Of a stretch of DNA of 64,000 nucleotides, positions 39,286 to 55,375 are shown in pieces (position 1 is the first letter of the stretch; each line of letters begins with the position of its first letter). A program made the translations under genes and the position numbers. This stretch comes from Thamnaconus septentrionalis. Lineage: Eukaryota; Chordata; Actinopteri; Tetraodontiformes; Monacanthidae. The notes beneath the pieces are model-generated. The model made no database searches, was not told where the DNA came from, and was given only the letters and a program-made list of their open reading frames with translations. Location: assembly GCA_009823395.1 (NCBI GenBank), contig CM020506.1:20461001-20525000 (forward strand), in the 5' to 3' direction.

Positions 39286-42200
39286 TAACTTCCGGCTAGG
39301 ATGCTGCCTGTCTGGAGTCCTCTAACTGTGAAACCTCCCCGCTGTCACGCTGCTAATCTGGACGAACCTCTGCGGCGGCCACTCGTGCTCTTTGACTAGA
39401 CGCTAACGTCATCACCGCTAACGCATACTGCCTTCCTTTGTGTGCAGCTGCCGTCCCCCCACAGTCGCTCCCCCTAACAGGCTCGACGTGTTTACATGTG
39501 ACCCCGTTACCCCCCCAGGACTCCGCAGCGCTGCTCCGGTCCTGACAGAGCACTCCCGTGTCACATCATCAGACCACGCCCTCCCACCCACTCGCCGCGC
39601 ATCGCTCCTTCGGTCTCGAACTTGTGTTTTTCTTTGCCTGGTTCTTTTTTGTCTTTTGACCTCAGAAGCACGAAGAGTCTTCACCGCAACAATGACGAGG
39701 CGCTCTGCAGAAGGTCACCACACCACCGAAATAACCTGAAAATGAGATGTGTGTACTTCTGGCCTGACAACAAAATTATGGGTGAACTGCGGCAGCACCA
39801 TGTCTTCATGCTGTCAGTGATGGAGACATTTGGCTCTTCTCAGGCATTTGAAATATTTTGCATATATGTATATATATATATACACATATGTATGTATATA
39901 TACACTGCTTCCATCTGAGATATGTAGCATATGTAGCACACATATGGCTTTAGAAGCTGTGGATAAAAAAAAAAATCTCACACTTAATCTTCCTTTGATA
40001 AGGATTCCTACCTCTGCCTTTAAACAGCACTAGAAAGTACAGAAAGCTGATGGGAAATAATTAATAAATAATGAAAAAATAAAGCCGTGGGAACTGAAGT
40101 AGGTTCATAAAGTGCAAAAACGTATGCAATCAGCCATAGGGATGTGGAATTCAACTGTGAAAAAGGCTTGAACAATTGTGCTTTGCTTTCTAAAGTCTTC
40201 ACCCTGATGAAACAATTTAATGCAACTTGGAATGCACGTACATTTCTCCTCACATTTACAAAGCCATTCCAAATACATCCACTGAAAATGTGAGATCTGA
40301 AAAACATTTGGAGGAATCTTCAATTTCTTTCTTTTGCAAATGACAGCATCTTAAAGTTTTTCTTGAGCAACTGAACTCTATTCAATTCTGCAGCTTTAGC
40401 CTTGATTTTGACGTGCATGTGATAAAGCGACGTACATCATTGCAGCTAATCTGTAGCATCTGCTCAAGTGATGGCTCAGGTTGAAGATGGTGAGCAGCAA
40501 CAACTCGCACAACAGTCAATCAATCAATCAGCCAGTTCATAACATACAGTATTCTTCGACGTGCCCAAATTGGAACCGCACTCGGAACGTCCTGCACGCT
40601 GACACGCCCCGTCATCTCCGCTGCTTGATGTCGGTCCGGACCTCCTGAACGTGACCCACTGGCTCATCACTCTTTCATTCACTTTGAATATTTCAGGGCC
40701 AGACTGCAGCGAGGACTTGTCAGGTGAAACATCTGGTTTAGGGTGATGCTCTTTGGTCTTTAATGGCCTCCGTGGCAGGGATGATAAATCTGAACAATGA
40801 GAGCACCAGTGAAGCAGCCAGCAGGGGTTCAGCACGCAGTCGACAGGAAGTGTGGCTCCTCTTGACCCCTGAACCCCCGAGGCCATGCCTGCCCTACACT
40901 CCTCCCCCCAACTGCTCGCAGATCAGACGTCCATGCCACGTGCATGTACAATCTGTCACATGTGGATTATGTGCGTGACTGTGGCCATCAGTGCGAAGGT
41001 GATTGCTGCAAAAAAATCCCAACTGGATTTCTGATTCAAAACAAACCAAAAAGATGGAGTGTTATATTGGTAAGACTGGGAAGATGTGATTTGTGCAGAG
41101 CTAGCCCAGCGAGGTTCATCAAGACCATTCCAATTAGAAGATTGACTGAAACACATTTACATTATACCTTACAAATGTACCTTATGAACCGTATATTTTC
41201 TTTGCCTCTCGTGTTTTCTTAAACAACAAACATGAAGCCACTACAAGAAGAGCCTCTTTCCTCTTGGTGCAGAGCAGATGTCTCACTGGCTGCCGGGTGA
41301 AGATCAATAACCTGGCCTGCGACAGACTGCTTCTCAGTTGTTGTGGTGAATTTTTTTTTTTTTTTTTACAACACATCCTTTTGAAGACAATTAGCTGAAC
41401 GTGTGGCAGCACCGGGAGCTCCAGAACGACGGGGCTCTTGGTCGGGACAATGGAGCTGGAGGCCAGAGCCTGCAGCCACTGACCTCTCAGACCCTGAGCT
41501 CGAGCCCCTCCACCCCCAGCAGGGGTTCGCCAAGCGCTGCTGCTCTGAAGGAAATGCTGCTGCTGCTGCTGCTGCAGCTCCAGCAGTTCTTCATGCTGGT
41601 ACTCCCAGGTCTATATAAGGAGAGGAGGCGCTGAAAAGCTGCACTTTTTACACCGCGTTGTCCATTTCTGCGAGTCCTCCCTCACGGGCAGATGTTTACG
41701 ACAGCCTGTCCAAACAACAGCCAAAGCGAGGCGGATGTGAAAAGGTGGAGGTTTAACTTTATGTGCGCGACACCATATTTGGACCTTAGTGACAGCTGGG
41801 CCTTATCAGGGCATTCATGACCAAGTGTACCTGGATACGGGTCCCCGGCAGTGTGGAACCTGATACCTTCGTCTTAATGTGATGAGAACTTACTTTAGTG
41901 TGCAGCTGCTGCTGGACATGTGTGTTCCCTCTTTGGAAAGACTACAAACCATGCAGCCTGTGCAAATACTGCTAATATTGCACTTGGACAAAATTAAATC
42001 TGCTTCCCACGTCAACGCCCTGCTCATCCAACACGGCTCCTTCCAGATCAACGGGCTGCACCTACAGCGTATTTCTGCGTTGTGCACATCATCGGCGTGC
42101 ACGGCTGGCGGAAATAAGATTACGCCCCTTGACCACTTTTGAAAGTGGGACGAGCACGCTGCTCTGTTAAGGAATCAGATTCCAATTAGCCTGGCAGCGG

Positions 42201-45171
42201 GGAACAGCGCACTCTAATTTTGCTGAGTGAATCACAGCTGCAGCGCACCAGCATCCGACTCTTACCAGCCTCCTCTTATTTCAGGGTTTTCATGTGGCCC
42301 CACACCTGATGCTGAGTGGCTTCAGCGGCGGGATGTAATCACCCGCATACAGCAGAGCCTGGCCAATCAGCGTAATTGGCACCAGACTGCAAAGTACAAA
42401 AGGAGATAGAAACAGACTCCCAGTCCTGTTTTTGCCATTTTGAAATGTGCTCATCACTGGTTAAATCACCAAGAGGGCAAAATAACAAACAAACAAACAA
42501 ATACAACAAGGAAACACTGTTATTTACAGTATGTAAAGGTTTGATTTGCTATGTCTTTGCATTTGGCTGACATCTTAGAGAGAATCTAGTCGAAAACCTA
42601 ACATATTTAGGCACCAGTATTATCGAACAAAACCAAAATAGACATCATTGTTGCTAATAAGACATCCATTTTTTTCTTGGGGCTGGAACCAGTTGACAAG
42701 TATTTTAGTATGTAAAATAACAGAACAGCAAGATGATATTGGCATATTACAAATTACCTTTAAAATGAGCTTAGCTTTTTTCCTGCTGCATCACAAGCAC
42801 AAGTTCACTTGAATAGACCAACCTTTAGAAGTGAGGATAAAAAAAATCAAGCTAATTATGAAGTTAGGTTAAAGTTAAAGTTTAATCTACACTTTTTGAA
42901 GCACCATAGCTGCAAAACAGTTATTTTTCATCTATATGAATGACAGCAATAAAAACCTGTTTTCCAAATGTCATCAATCATTTCAGTTAGCATCTATATT
43001 CCATGATAGGCGATGGCGTCAGAGCCGTTAAGTCCCTGTGTGCACCGAACCGATCAGCGTGAGCTAACACTTCATTAACGCTGTTGAGAGTGCAGAAGCT
43101 GCCCCTCCGCTGGCACCAAGGTGTGAAAAGCTCTTGAATGCAGCTGGGGGGAACCACAAAATCACTGCGCTAGCAGGTTAGCACAGGGACGACGAGCCCT
43201 GACAAGATACGTGTAATAACAAGATGTGGATTTGAGATAAAGCTCTGCGTAAACAGAACTTGGAGCAGGTACCGAGCCTCCGCTTCGAATCACTTCGCTA
43301 AAATTGTTTTGCTTGCGTTTTGCGTCGCTGTTTAAATCCCGCACGTGCGCGTTTTCCTCCTTATCTCGATGCTAAAGGAGGAAGTGTTCCCCACTCCTGT
43401 AGCCAATCAGGGACAATGAAACGTTGTCCTCACGTGTCATTATCACGGCCAAACAAAGGCAACGTGCCATGTCAAAATAACAGTTTTGCATCCAAAGGCC
43501 CCGTATTGATAACAGCCTCTGCGGTGCCGTGATCACAGAGCGCTTTCAGTGGGGGGGGCTTCCCGGCTTGTGGCTCCCAGGGATCCCGGGCTGCTCAGCT
43601 GCTCAGCCGGTGTTTAATCGCCCAGCTACACCAAGAAAAACCTCCCGGTCCGAACTGGGATAGCGGCATCTGGTTTACCGCAGAGCACATTCTCATGTTC
43701 AAATATAGAGGAGAAAAGAGGCCCGAGATGACACGCAGCATTCTTTCCCAGCAGAGCTTGAAGGCTACACCCCAACTCACTCCTCTGGTGGAGTTCTGTG
43801 TTGCTTGGCGCTGTTGGCACTCCAGTGAATTCAATGTGATCTAATGGAAACCTTTCCCCCTACTGGTCTGCGTGTTTACCTGACCGTGTGATGAGGCCCG
43901 CTGATGTGGACTTGCTCGCTTTTTCTCACGAGCTGGAGAGACGTACATTCTCTGTACTTTCTCTACAACCAAAAAAAAAAACAAAACTAACAGAAAACAC
44001 CCTGTAATTTTTTCCTGACATCAGTATGGGCATGCTGCAAAAACAAGACTTTATTATTCTAGCAGACCAGGATGTATTGGTCAGTCAAGCACTAGTCATT
44101 TTCTCAGAGTTCTGATTCCACACTGTGAAAGTGGCATCAACATTTTTTGCAGTGACATTTCTTAGCTTGGAAACTTGCTAACTTGGTAGTTAGCTAATAT
44201 TCTTATGGTATTCAGTTGGCTGGCTTCTCTGAGCAGCATGGCCATGAATGAGAGGTAAAGGGTGTAGATGTGAAACAGGCTGTTGGAGTGGCTCTGTAAA
44301 TCAAGTTGATTGACAAATCCTGCCTTAATAACAGTCGGAGGTGGAGCTTGGCAAACACCAAGGCTATCAAACATCAAATATGCAACAACAGTGGCGGCAA
44401 ACAATCGGCCATTGGGTCTCACTGGTTAAACAGTGCAGACGCCAAACATCTGCAGACTGTAAGTCAGTCTGAGCTTTTAAAAATATTGCAACGTTAATTA
44501 CAATTGCAAATTGAAGATAAATAAATAATCAAACAAGCTCGCACAGTGCTGGAGTTCTGGTAATCAGAATCAGAAACACAGAGGTTTTCCATTACTAGTG
44601 AACATGTCATCTTCACTCTGAACAGAATCTGTTAAACAAGTATGTCATTATGTAAGTAGTTCCTCCGTTGTGTGTTTTGTTCAACAGTTCCAGGCAAAGT
44701 CGTTACATCTCCAGCTTGTCCAGCTATGTGCTCCGCCTCGTCCATTTGGCCACCCCTAAAACTGTTGGGGAGGTAAACAGTGGTCCCCTGAGAGCAGCAG
44801 CCTGGCCCCTGGAGGGGCTGCAGGCGTGGTGGGAGGTCCCACCTCCGGCACACTTCCCTTGACCCGAGGGTTATCACCATGGTAATCCCGGCTACAGCAC
44901 CCATGAGGGATGGCGGCGGCTACTGGGTGAAAACCTGGACCTGCTCACTTGTTACATCCACACAGACAAAAAAAAGAAAAAAAAGAAGCAACAACATGTT
45001 GTGTCATTTGGTGTCGGCCGTGAAGCCTCGTCTTCACAAAAAGAGTCACTCAAACGGTGACACTTTGCAATAAAGTGGTGATAAATGTTCATCTCTGTTT
45101 GCACCTTGGCAAAGCTAAACGAGCTAATTGCTACGCGCTCGTCTAGCTCACACTTGTATGCTCTGCACAGA
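39286..45171. other. Gene-free region, part 3
   Basis: Includes a CG-rich stretch at about 39350-39600, a TA/CA-rich microsatellite at about 39863-39905, T and A runs, and a CTG/CAG run at about 41555-41585. No exon, RNA gene or named transposon is supported. Confidence 0.7.
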
Positions 45172-45605
45172 GATGTGGTCAAAGTATTCCCATTCCGTTT
45201 CATTAAGTAAAAGTATGTGTGCTTGTTTAAAAAAAAAACAACTACGCTGGTGAAAGTAAAAGTACTGATTCAAATCCTTTACTGAAGTAAATGTACTTGA
45301 GTAAAAAAGTAAAGCTGCTCTGTTTATTGCCATGAATGAAACAATACAATGCAAAAATGAAAAAGTGACAGAATAACATGCACCGAACTGACTGGCTCAA
45401 CTGAATAACAGCCAATAAAAAGTGGGTTACTTTGAATAGAATTTGTATCTTATAAACACAAAAGTAAAACGTTTCAGTGAATGAAGTAGAGTTGAGATAT
45501 TTGAGTTCAAATGAAGGGAGTAAAAGAAAAGAAAATGTAAGAAATACTCAGGTAAAGTGCGGATACCTGAAAAAATACTTAAGTACAGAAACAAAGTAGT
45601 GGGAC
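45172..45605 (+). mobile_element. CAGAGGTGG-ended hAT-like repeat, copy A
   Basis: The left end CAGAGATGTGGTCAAAGTAT and right part CTTAAGTACAGAAACAAAGT match the family seen at 50589-50905. Repeated AAGTAAAAGTACT words are typical of it. It is followed at once by a GT microsatellite (45613-45653). Confidence 0.6.
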
Positions 45606-45611
45606 CCGATG

Positions 45612-45612
<1 letters not shown>

Positions 45613-45653
<41 letters not shown>
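45613..45653. repeat. (GT)n microsatellite
   Basis: About 41 bases of uninterrupted TG/GT at the edge of the preceding repeat. Confidence 0.95.
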
Positions 45654-45655
<2 letters not shown>

Positions 45656-45825
45656 ACACTGGACTCTGTTTGGGTTGAGTCCAGGGTCACTTGGTTTCAC
45701 CTGACAGTTTTACACACCCGATCGACGGTGGGGCTGTTTTCACGTTACCCCCCCACCACCCGACCCACACACACACACACACACCACCCGGCCTGAGAGT
45801 TGCCTTGTATTTATGTCTGAATGTG

Positions 45826-46110
45826 AACCCAGCCAATCGCACTCAGCGCTGAAACCTGAGCGGCGAAAGGCGGCGGCTCGTCCAGGAGAGTGACAGAGGC
45901 AGAAAATATGTGGTCATTACAAGGAAAAAAACGGAGAAAAGAAAAATATATGGAACGGAGTAGCCGGGCTCCCTGTTAGATGAGGGCGGGGGGAGGGGGG
46001 GTGAGTTTCAAAGCCGGACCCTCCCACAGCCGCTTCCTCCTTCCTGGGAGGGCGGCTGGGAGAACGCTCGGCCGCCCGGCCTCGGCCCTGACAGTTTGTC
46101 TCGCAGCGAA
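45826..46110. promoter_or_regulatory. CpG-rich patch with CCAAT motif in the gene-free region
   Basis: A CCAAT box in AGCCAATCGC (about 45830), GGCGGCGGCTC-like words, a G-rich run (45985-46002) and a dense CG stretch with GCCGCCCGGC at about 46070. No exon follows that I can support. It could be a promoter of an unrecognised transcript, an enhancer, or just a GC-rich patch. Confidence 0.25.
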
Positions 46111-47541
46111 AAATCTGTTTCCAATACGAGCACTTCCTGTCAATGCAGGAAACTACAAAGCCCAGCCTGTGAGAAGCCACCGCTAGCCTGCCTCGTGCAA
46201 GGAAGGAAGGAAGGAAGGAGCAGAGCCAGCGTTTTTCTCCCGACGAGCGAGCTGGAAACCCGACTGCGAGGGAAACATAGATTCCACCAGCTGGAGGCTT
46301 GGCTGGATCTCTTATCGTATCAGGGTGAATTAACAGAGCGGTGAAAACACTTCAGCCTCCTTAGAGAAATCAGTCCACAAAATAGATAAAACAGATGTGG
46401 AGAATCGTCGAGCTTTTCTGTGTTTTTCCAGTCAGCCAATTTCCTCAGCGTGGAGCTGAAATCGAGGAGAATCGAGCCCCGTGTTTCCTTTTGCATGTTG
46501 TTTAAAATAGACCTAATCCTTCTCAGCTTACTGCACATAAAGTGCAACAACAAGCCTGAGAGGTTTAGTCTCTTGGCAAGCTTGACCAGTTGGTTAAGTT
46601 CGGTTTGAACACAAGTTATTACATAATGAAGAAACACAGGAGAAACCTGCCGAGTCCGTGTGCAAGAATCCAGAATTTTACATTCACAATGGAAACTCCA
46701 GTTAAGTCCTGGAGCCACATAGTGAAGTAAATGTTCAACATTACTAAGTTTAAAACACAAGCACTTTTATTTCCTCTTATTCCATCTCAACCAACTCAGG
46801 TATTTATTACACCAATCAGGTCTTTGCTTCCCTGGCGTCCTTTGCAGACTTTCACAAGCTTTATTTCCTTTAATTCTCCGTAATAGTTTTTACACTCTTA
46901 ACATCTCCATGAGACAGATTTATTATTTTTCCACTCTGTATTTTTCAACTGTGGGCTGGCCAAGATCTCATCACTTGTTCTGCGAAACCGCTTCCAACCG
47001 CTCAGGCAGCGTACGAAGGGAAAACCAGGAGCAGCGTAATGAGGGGGATTTCACAGGAGGAAGGAGCCAAGGAAATATTTCTCTTCTCTTTCCGCTAAAG
47101 ACAACAAGAGCCGTCGTCCCACGAGCGACATCAATGCAGAACAGGCTAATCCAGAGATTCCACAACAAGCCCCCCCCCAATCCTCTGCCGTGTGATCTAG
47201 AAACCAGCAGCGTAACGCAATATTTCCCCGGGGGCACGTCGCCATCGCGCCCACCGCACACCGCAACCTGCGTCAAGGACTCAGCAGAGCGGATGTGACA
47301 GGAATTCTCTTTCCTTTTACATCATCAGCTTCAGTACTGAGAGAAACTCTTCAGTGGCTTGGAATTGTCTTTTCAATTCCACAACAGGTGATTCCACTGT
47401 TTTAATCCTTATAAAAACATGAAAATGCTGAAATTGTAGTTACACTGTGGCGACCCCGTGTGGTGCAGTGGTTAGCAGACCCCCGCTAGCCTGAGTCCAG
47501 GAGAAGCGCTTGTGGAAAATAGATGTTATTTGCATTCCAGG
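46111..47541. other. Gene-free region, part 4
   Basis: Mostly unique-looking sequence with a short (GGAA)n run at 46200-46218. At about 47460-47485 GTGTGGTGCAGTGGTTAGCA resembles the A box of tRNA-derived SINEs but lacks a B box and tail. No gene is supported. Confidence 0.65.
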
Positions 47542-48100
47542 TGTCATGTTGTGTCTCTCACTTCAGTTTCTCTTTTATCCTCTCTTGGCTTCCTTCCTGT
47601 TTTATTTTGAAGCCCTGCTTCCTCGTGTGTCCACCTGCCTGCCCTTTCCTCTCCATTTCCTCCCTCCATTCCTGATCAGTCGTCCCCGCCCTGATTGTGT
47701 TCACCTGTCCCCCACTACGCTGTGTATATTTAGTGTGCGTCTCCCTTTGTCCTGTGTCAGTTTGTCTTGTAGGTATACAGAGTCACCGCCTTGTAAATCA
47801 GGTCAGAGAGTTTCCTGGTCCTGAGTCTTTGTTTTGTCGTTAAGGTTTTTGGTTGATATTGGTGTTTTTTTGAATTGTTACCTCTATTTGCCTGATGTTC
47901 TGTTTTTTCCCTTTTGCTTTTGTTTTTTTCCTCTATGCATTCATCTTCTGTTTGTACTTTCAACTGATCGTGTGTTTGGTGATTTTTCTCTTTTCCTTGT
48001 AAAAGGTTTTTTTTGTGCTTTTGTAAATAAATTATCTTAAATTTGGAACTTTGTTTTTTGATTTGTGCTTTTGGGTTCTGTTGCTGTCCAGGTCCTGACA
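47542..48100 (+). mobile_element. Candidate solo LTR, about 559 bases
   Basis: The segment begins TGTCATG and ends CCTGACA, that is TG...CA with a short inverted TGTCA/TGACA. It contains CCTGATTGTGTTCACCTGTC followed by a TATA-like GTGTATATTTAG near 47720, and an AATAAA at about 48026-48031, the usual U3/R order of fish Gypsy-type LTRs. No matching target duplication is visible and no internal retroelement genes are present. Confidence 0.5.
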
Positions 48101-50588
48101 TTAATATATTGAACTAGATGATGATAATGGGTGTGATTTAATTTTTTAGGAATGAAACTCACTGTTGAAGCACCGAACTGGCCAAATGCATCCCGTCGGC
48201 CCTCAGCTGGACACCTGGCACCTCCATTGTGATGAGAGGAGAGAGGGAATGTGGTTATGAGCGCAGCCGCTCCCACCGAAAACAAGGGAGCACTCTGCAT
48301 TAACGATCCTTTTCTCTCGCATTTAGCTTTATGACTTGCACCACTTTGCCTGAACCGGAGGGTCAGGCCTCCCTGAGGGGCTGCTGTGACCCTCACACAC
48401 ACAGACATACACACACATAATCATTAAGAGAGTCTAGTGGCAGTTTGCACAGGCTGGATGGCCTCTTGCCACTGGATCGACTCGACGATGAAAGTTCAGA
48501 CCAGCAGCGACAGAAACATGGAGAAATTCACCGTCAGTAACGTTCACTCACCCCTTTTTGCTTTGGGGGCGGTTTAACATGCGCTGCTGCTGACAAAAGA
48601 GAGCGTGTTTGACCAAGTGGCTTCAATTTTACGCCTCGCACATGTTCATGAGCCGTGCGCCGCAGCCAATCACACTGAAGGCACGAATGGCCTCCCAAGA
48701 ATGTCGACGTCTGAAACCATGCGAGTCGTAACTTGAGTTTAATGAAGATTTAATGTGATTACAGACTTTCCCACAGCAGCGGCACGACGGCAATGACAAC
48801 TTCACTTGTGAGTCTCGATAAGAAGTCAAGTGAAGGGGTTTCTCTTGCATTGAGGACGACTTTAAAGGCAGAGAGTATATTTATAAACAATACAGCTGTT
48901 TAACCCATTTGTTTGAGCTAACTTTAAGTCATTGCCATGCAAGACAGCTAGTAAATGATTTGATTTTCCCTCCATTGGTAGCATTAGACTAATCCTTGTA
49001 TGAGGACCTGGCCAACCAGCGTTGGTGCTAGCAGCCTATGTGAGCACTTTATTTACTTCCCTTTACTTTACTGCTCTATGCTTTTCTTTGGGAAGAAACC
49101 CTTTATGATGTTACAACGACCATTGACACCATACCATACCATACCATTCCTATTGTCCGTCTCGTTGTAGTTGGTGATGACCCCGAGAACGGTGGTGTCA
49201 TCGGCGTACTTGACGATGAGGTCCAGACAGTCCTGGGTGAACAAGGTGTATAGCAGGGGTCTTAGCACACACCCTTGGGGGCCCCCAGTATTGATGACAT
49301 GGGTGGAGGAGGTGACTTTGTCCACTCTGACACTGAAAGTCCACAATCCAGTTGCACAGAGTGTTAAGTTCCAGTCGGTGAAGCTTGGAACAGAGTCTAT
49401 ATGGTCGGATGGTGTTAAAAGCCGAACTGTAGTCCACATAGAGGAGTCGTGGACTACACCTGGAGTTTTTGGTCTCCAGGTGCTCCAGTAGAGTGTGGAG
49501 CACAATGGCGTCTTGCGTTGACCATTGAAGTTTGGCAATAGAAATGAGGTCTAAAAACCTCAGATTGGCAATTGGCGTAAAGTAGTTTTCATGAACTATT
49601 GAGGTTCTGTTTAAACAGACACATTGTTTTATCTCACTCGATGCTGCTAATGAGGAGCCAGAAGCTGGTGGATTGTGTTTGACACAGTGTGAGCGCCAAG
49701 TGACCCTGTGAGTCTGGGCACAGGATCAGATCCAGACACTGAACACGAGCACCCCTCCCCGTGCAGCTCCGCCCTCATTTACCTGCTCCGTCGTCCTCGC
49801 TGTTATGCTAAAAACAGAGCAGTTTACTCTACGCGCCGACTTCGCTAATACTACTGCTAAAAAAAAAAAAGACACGAGGGTTCTGTTGTACCTAACAGGG
49901 ATGAGTGACTCCAAGACGGGTCACTTTACCCCAGTGTAAATGGAGAGTGTTGTTGGAGTTTAATGGTCCTGTGAAGACAGGCTTTTTCTCACTCCTGGAC
50001 CATTAAGCTCATGGACACGAGCCAGACTGGACCTTGGGAAAGAGTGGGAGCCATCGCTTTTGCACCGAGGCGCTGTGCAGAATAACTCTACGCTGTGAGT
50101 GGACGTGCTCAATCGCTCAGCGCGGGGCCTCATTTCCATGAGGCGCACATCACATACGGCCTTATTCCCATTAAACAGGCGTTTGGGTGCAGACTGCAAA
50201 AACACTGGCATGGAAAAAAAGAAGAAGAAAAAAAAGAGCTGCTGTTTCTTTTTCCAGTGGGGTTGAGACGTGGATGGCGGCGGTGTGTGTGTGTGTGTGT
50301 GTGCGTGTATGCAGTGGTTTCTCATATCCATCCCTATTCATATGTGCCGTGTCTCCATCTGGAGCCTGATCTCTGACCACATGTCAGGTAAGTCAGCGCG
50401 GGTAACAGAATACAGGCACAGACAATGAGCTCTTGCACCGCGAGCCCAGCAGCTCCGGGCCCCGACTCCCGATGGCAGGTCACAGGGACCCAGACTGTGG
50501 GGTCACCTCATGCACACCGACTTCCTGCTGCAGCTTCGCAGAGGAGTAAACAGACTGACACACGTATCGCGTTACATTACCATGAAGA
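48101..50588. other. Gene-free region, part 5
   Basis: Contains the LINE reverse-transcriptase remnant at 49140-49503 and a short GT run at 50284-50303. The rest is unique-looking sequence without supported exons. Confidence 0.7.
49140..49503 (-). mobile_element. LINE (L2/Rex1-type) reverse transcriptase remnant
   Basis: Read on the - strand, one frame gives HTLLEHLE and LYVDYSSAFNTI, and after frame changes another gives GGPQGCVLRPLLYTLFTQD and YADDTT. These are the fingers and palm motifs of non-LTR reverse transcriptase, in order and at normal spacing. The catalytic DD is present but the frame is broken more than once, so it is a dead fragment of about 120 residues. L2 and Rex1 cannot be told apart here. 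Confidence 0.8.
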
Positions 50589-50905
50589 CCAGAGGTGGCA
50601 AAAGTATTCACATTCTATACCTAAGGAAAAGTACTAATACTTGTGTAAAAAATGCTTTGGTAAAAGAAAAAGTACTGATTCAGCTTTTATGTAATTATTT
50701 TGCCATTAATGAAACAACACATGGGTTGATAATGAGGCAAAAATGTCACTTGTGACTGAACACTCTGAATACTAATATTACTTCTCTCAATGTAAGCAGT
50801 AAAAAGTAAGATATCTGTGTACAAATGTAGGCAGTAAAAGAAATGCTCAAGCAAAGTACAGATACTGGAAAAATCTACTACAGAACAGTAACAAAGTATT
50901 TGTTC
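50589..50905 (+). mobile_element. CAGAGGTGG-ended hAT-like repeat, copy B, truncated
   Basis: Starts CAGAGGTGGCAAAAGTATTC and runs to CAGTAACAAAGTATTTGT, where the pentanucleotide palindrome at 50905 cuts it off before the expected right terminus. Its interior TTGCCATTAATGAAACAA parallels copy A. Confidence 0.65.
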
Positions 50906-51060
50906 AATTCAATTCAATTCAATTCAGTTCAATTGAATTGAATTGAATTGAATTCAATATTCTTTATTTAACCAGGTAAAAAAAAAAAAAGGACTCACTG
51001 AGATTAAAATCTCTTTTTCAAGAGCAACCTGGCCAAGACAGCAGCAAAAACAATGACAGC
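50905..51060. repeat. (TTCAA)n/(TTGAA)n palindrome and adjoining fish repeat
   Basis: TTCAA units (from 50905) switch to TTGAA units (to about 50955), forming a nearly perfect palindrome of about 45 bases. It is followed by TTCTTTATTTAACCAGGTAA and AAAATCTCTTTTTCAAGAGC, strings common in a dispersed teleost repeat. Confidence 0.7.
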
Positions 51061-51804
51061 AATACATACAACAACAACAAAACAGCAGCAGTCACACGCT
51101 ATAGTTAGGGACACAAATCCCTAACCACTAATTAACTGGAATCTCTACACATATAAGAACCCAAATCTGATGACGACTCAGATATTCACGCCCCCCCCCA
51201 CTCCCACACTCCTCCATCCCCTCCAGCCTGAGCGTGCTGCTGGACGTGATGACGGCTGGCGACGTGCGAGGGCCTTTTGATTGATCAGTAATAAGAACCA
51301 GGTTGCTTCTGACTTCTGACTCAGGCACCGCGGCCCTGACAGCAGGTCAGCGGAGGTTGCAGGAGGAGGTCAGTCCTGCACGGGGGGCTGATGAGGATCA
51401 GAATGGGCTGAAACTCCAGGGGTCGGTTTTCAATTAAGTCACAGCTCAAAGTGTCACCAGGATATATGGACGGCCCGCCGGCTTCCCTTCACGTTTAGTG
51501 GCCTAATCCGTCTTTCCATTAAAAGCTCAAAGGAATCAAAGAAGGCCCGTGTCTTTATCAAACATGACCGTGAGTCTGTCATCTCCGCCGGTTCACACTT
51601 TATCACCGCGAGACGTGCGCTCGCCCCCACACGTCTCCTCATCTCTGGTCAGCAGTCTCTGCCTGTAGACGCTTGCAAACATATATGACACCCATATTAA
51701 ACTCTCCTCTCTCTTGCATCCCGGCCACCAGTGCAGCTGCATTCACACCCATTAGGATCTAAAAAACCAAATAAATTAAAAAACAAGTCAGCAGTGAGGT
51801 GGTC

Positions 51805-52507
51805 TCAGAGGGTGGGAAGTAACAAAGTACAAATACTTTCTTCCTGCACTTCAGTAGATTTTCCAGGTATCTGTACTTTAATGGAGTATTTCTTTTTCTG
51901 ACATCTTTTGACTTTTACTCCCTACATTTGTACACAAATATCTGTACTTTTTTACTCCTTAAACTGGAAAACCCACTTGCTACTTTTGTGTTAAATATCT
52001 TTCAAAGATACACATTCTGTTCAAAGTAATTCACTTATTATTATTATTTTTATTACAGTTGTTGTTGCTTGATCTGAAATGTTTAGAACTATGATGTTGT
52101 GTAGTTCAATACAAAAATGGATGATGTTTTACAGGGGCATTTTTTCAGAGTACCTCGGCTTTTGGGTGCATTGGGGCACGGATGAAACCAAATTCATTGA
52201 CATTCTCTGCCAAGAAGTATCCCTCAACTGAGACAAACTCTCGTCGAGTACAAGAACATTAGCGTACACTAATACAGTACACTGTTCGTGCAGAGAAACA
52301 TAAATTTGTAGAAAAGTTATTGTTATTAAAAGTATAAACATTTTTTGAAAAACAACATGTATTGTTTCTTTATTTTTTACTTTATATAAGTTATAGGTAC
52401 ATTTCACAAGCTGTACTTTCTTACTTTTACTTGAGTAAAGGAGTACTTAGTAAAAGTAAGTGCTTTTACTTAAATACTGAGGGTGAATTCTTTTGCCACC
52501 TTGGTGT
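51805..52507 (-). mobile_element. CAGAGGTGG-ended hAT-like repeat, copy C, longest
   Basis: About 700 bases with ends CAGAGGGTGG and the complement of CCAAGGTGGCAAAAG. Read on the - strand it contains the ACTTGAGTAAAAGTAAGAAA and CAGATATTTGTGTACAAATG words of copies A and B. Target duplications are not clear. Confidence 0.6.

Positions 52508-55375
<2,868 letters not shown>

Noticed and set aside
47455..47490. tRNA-like string GTGGTGCAGTGGTTAGCA
   Set aside because: Only an A-box-like piece is present; there is no B box or cloverleaf, so it is not a tRNA gene and at most a SINE scrap.
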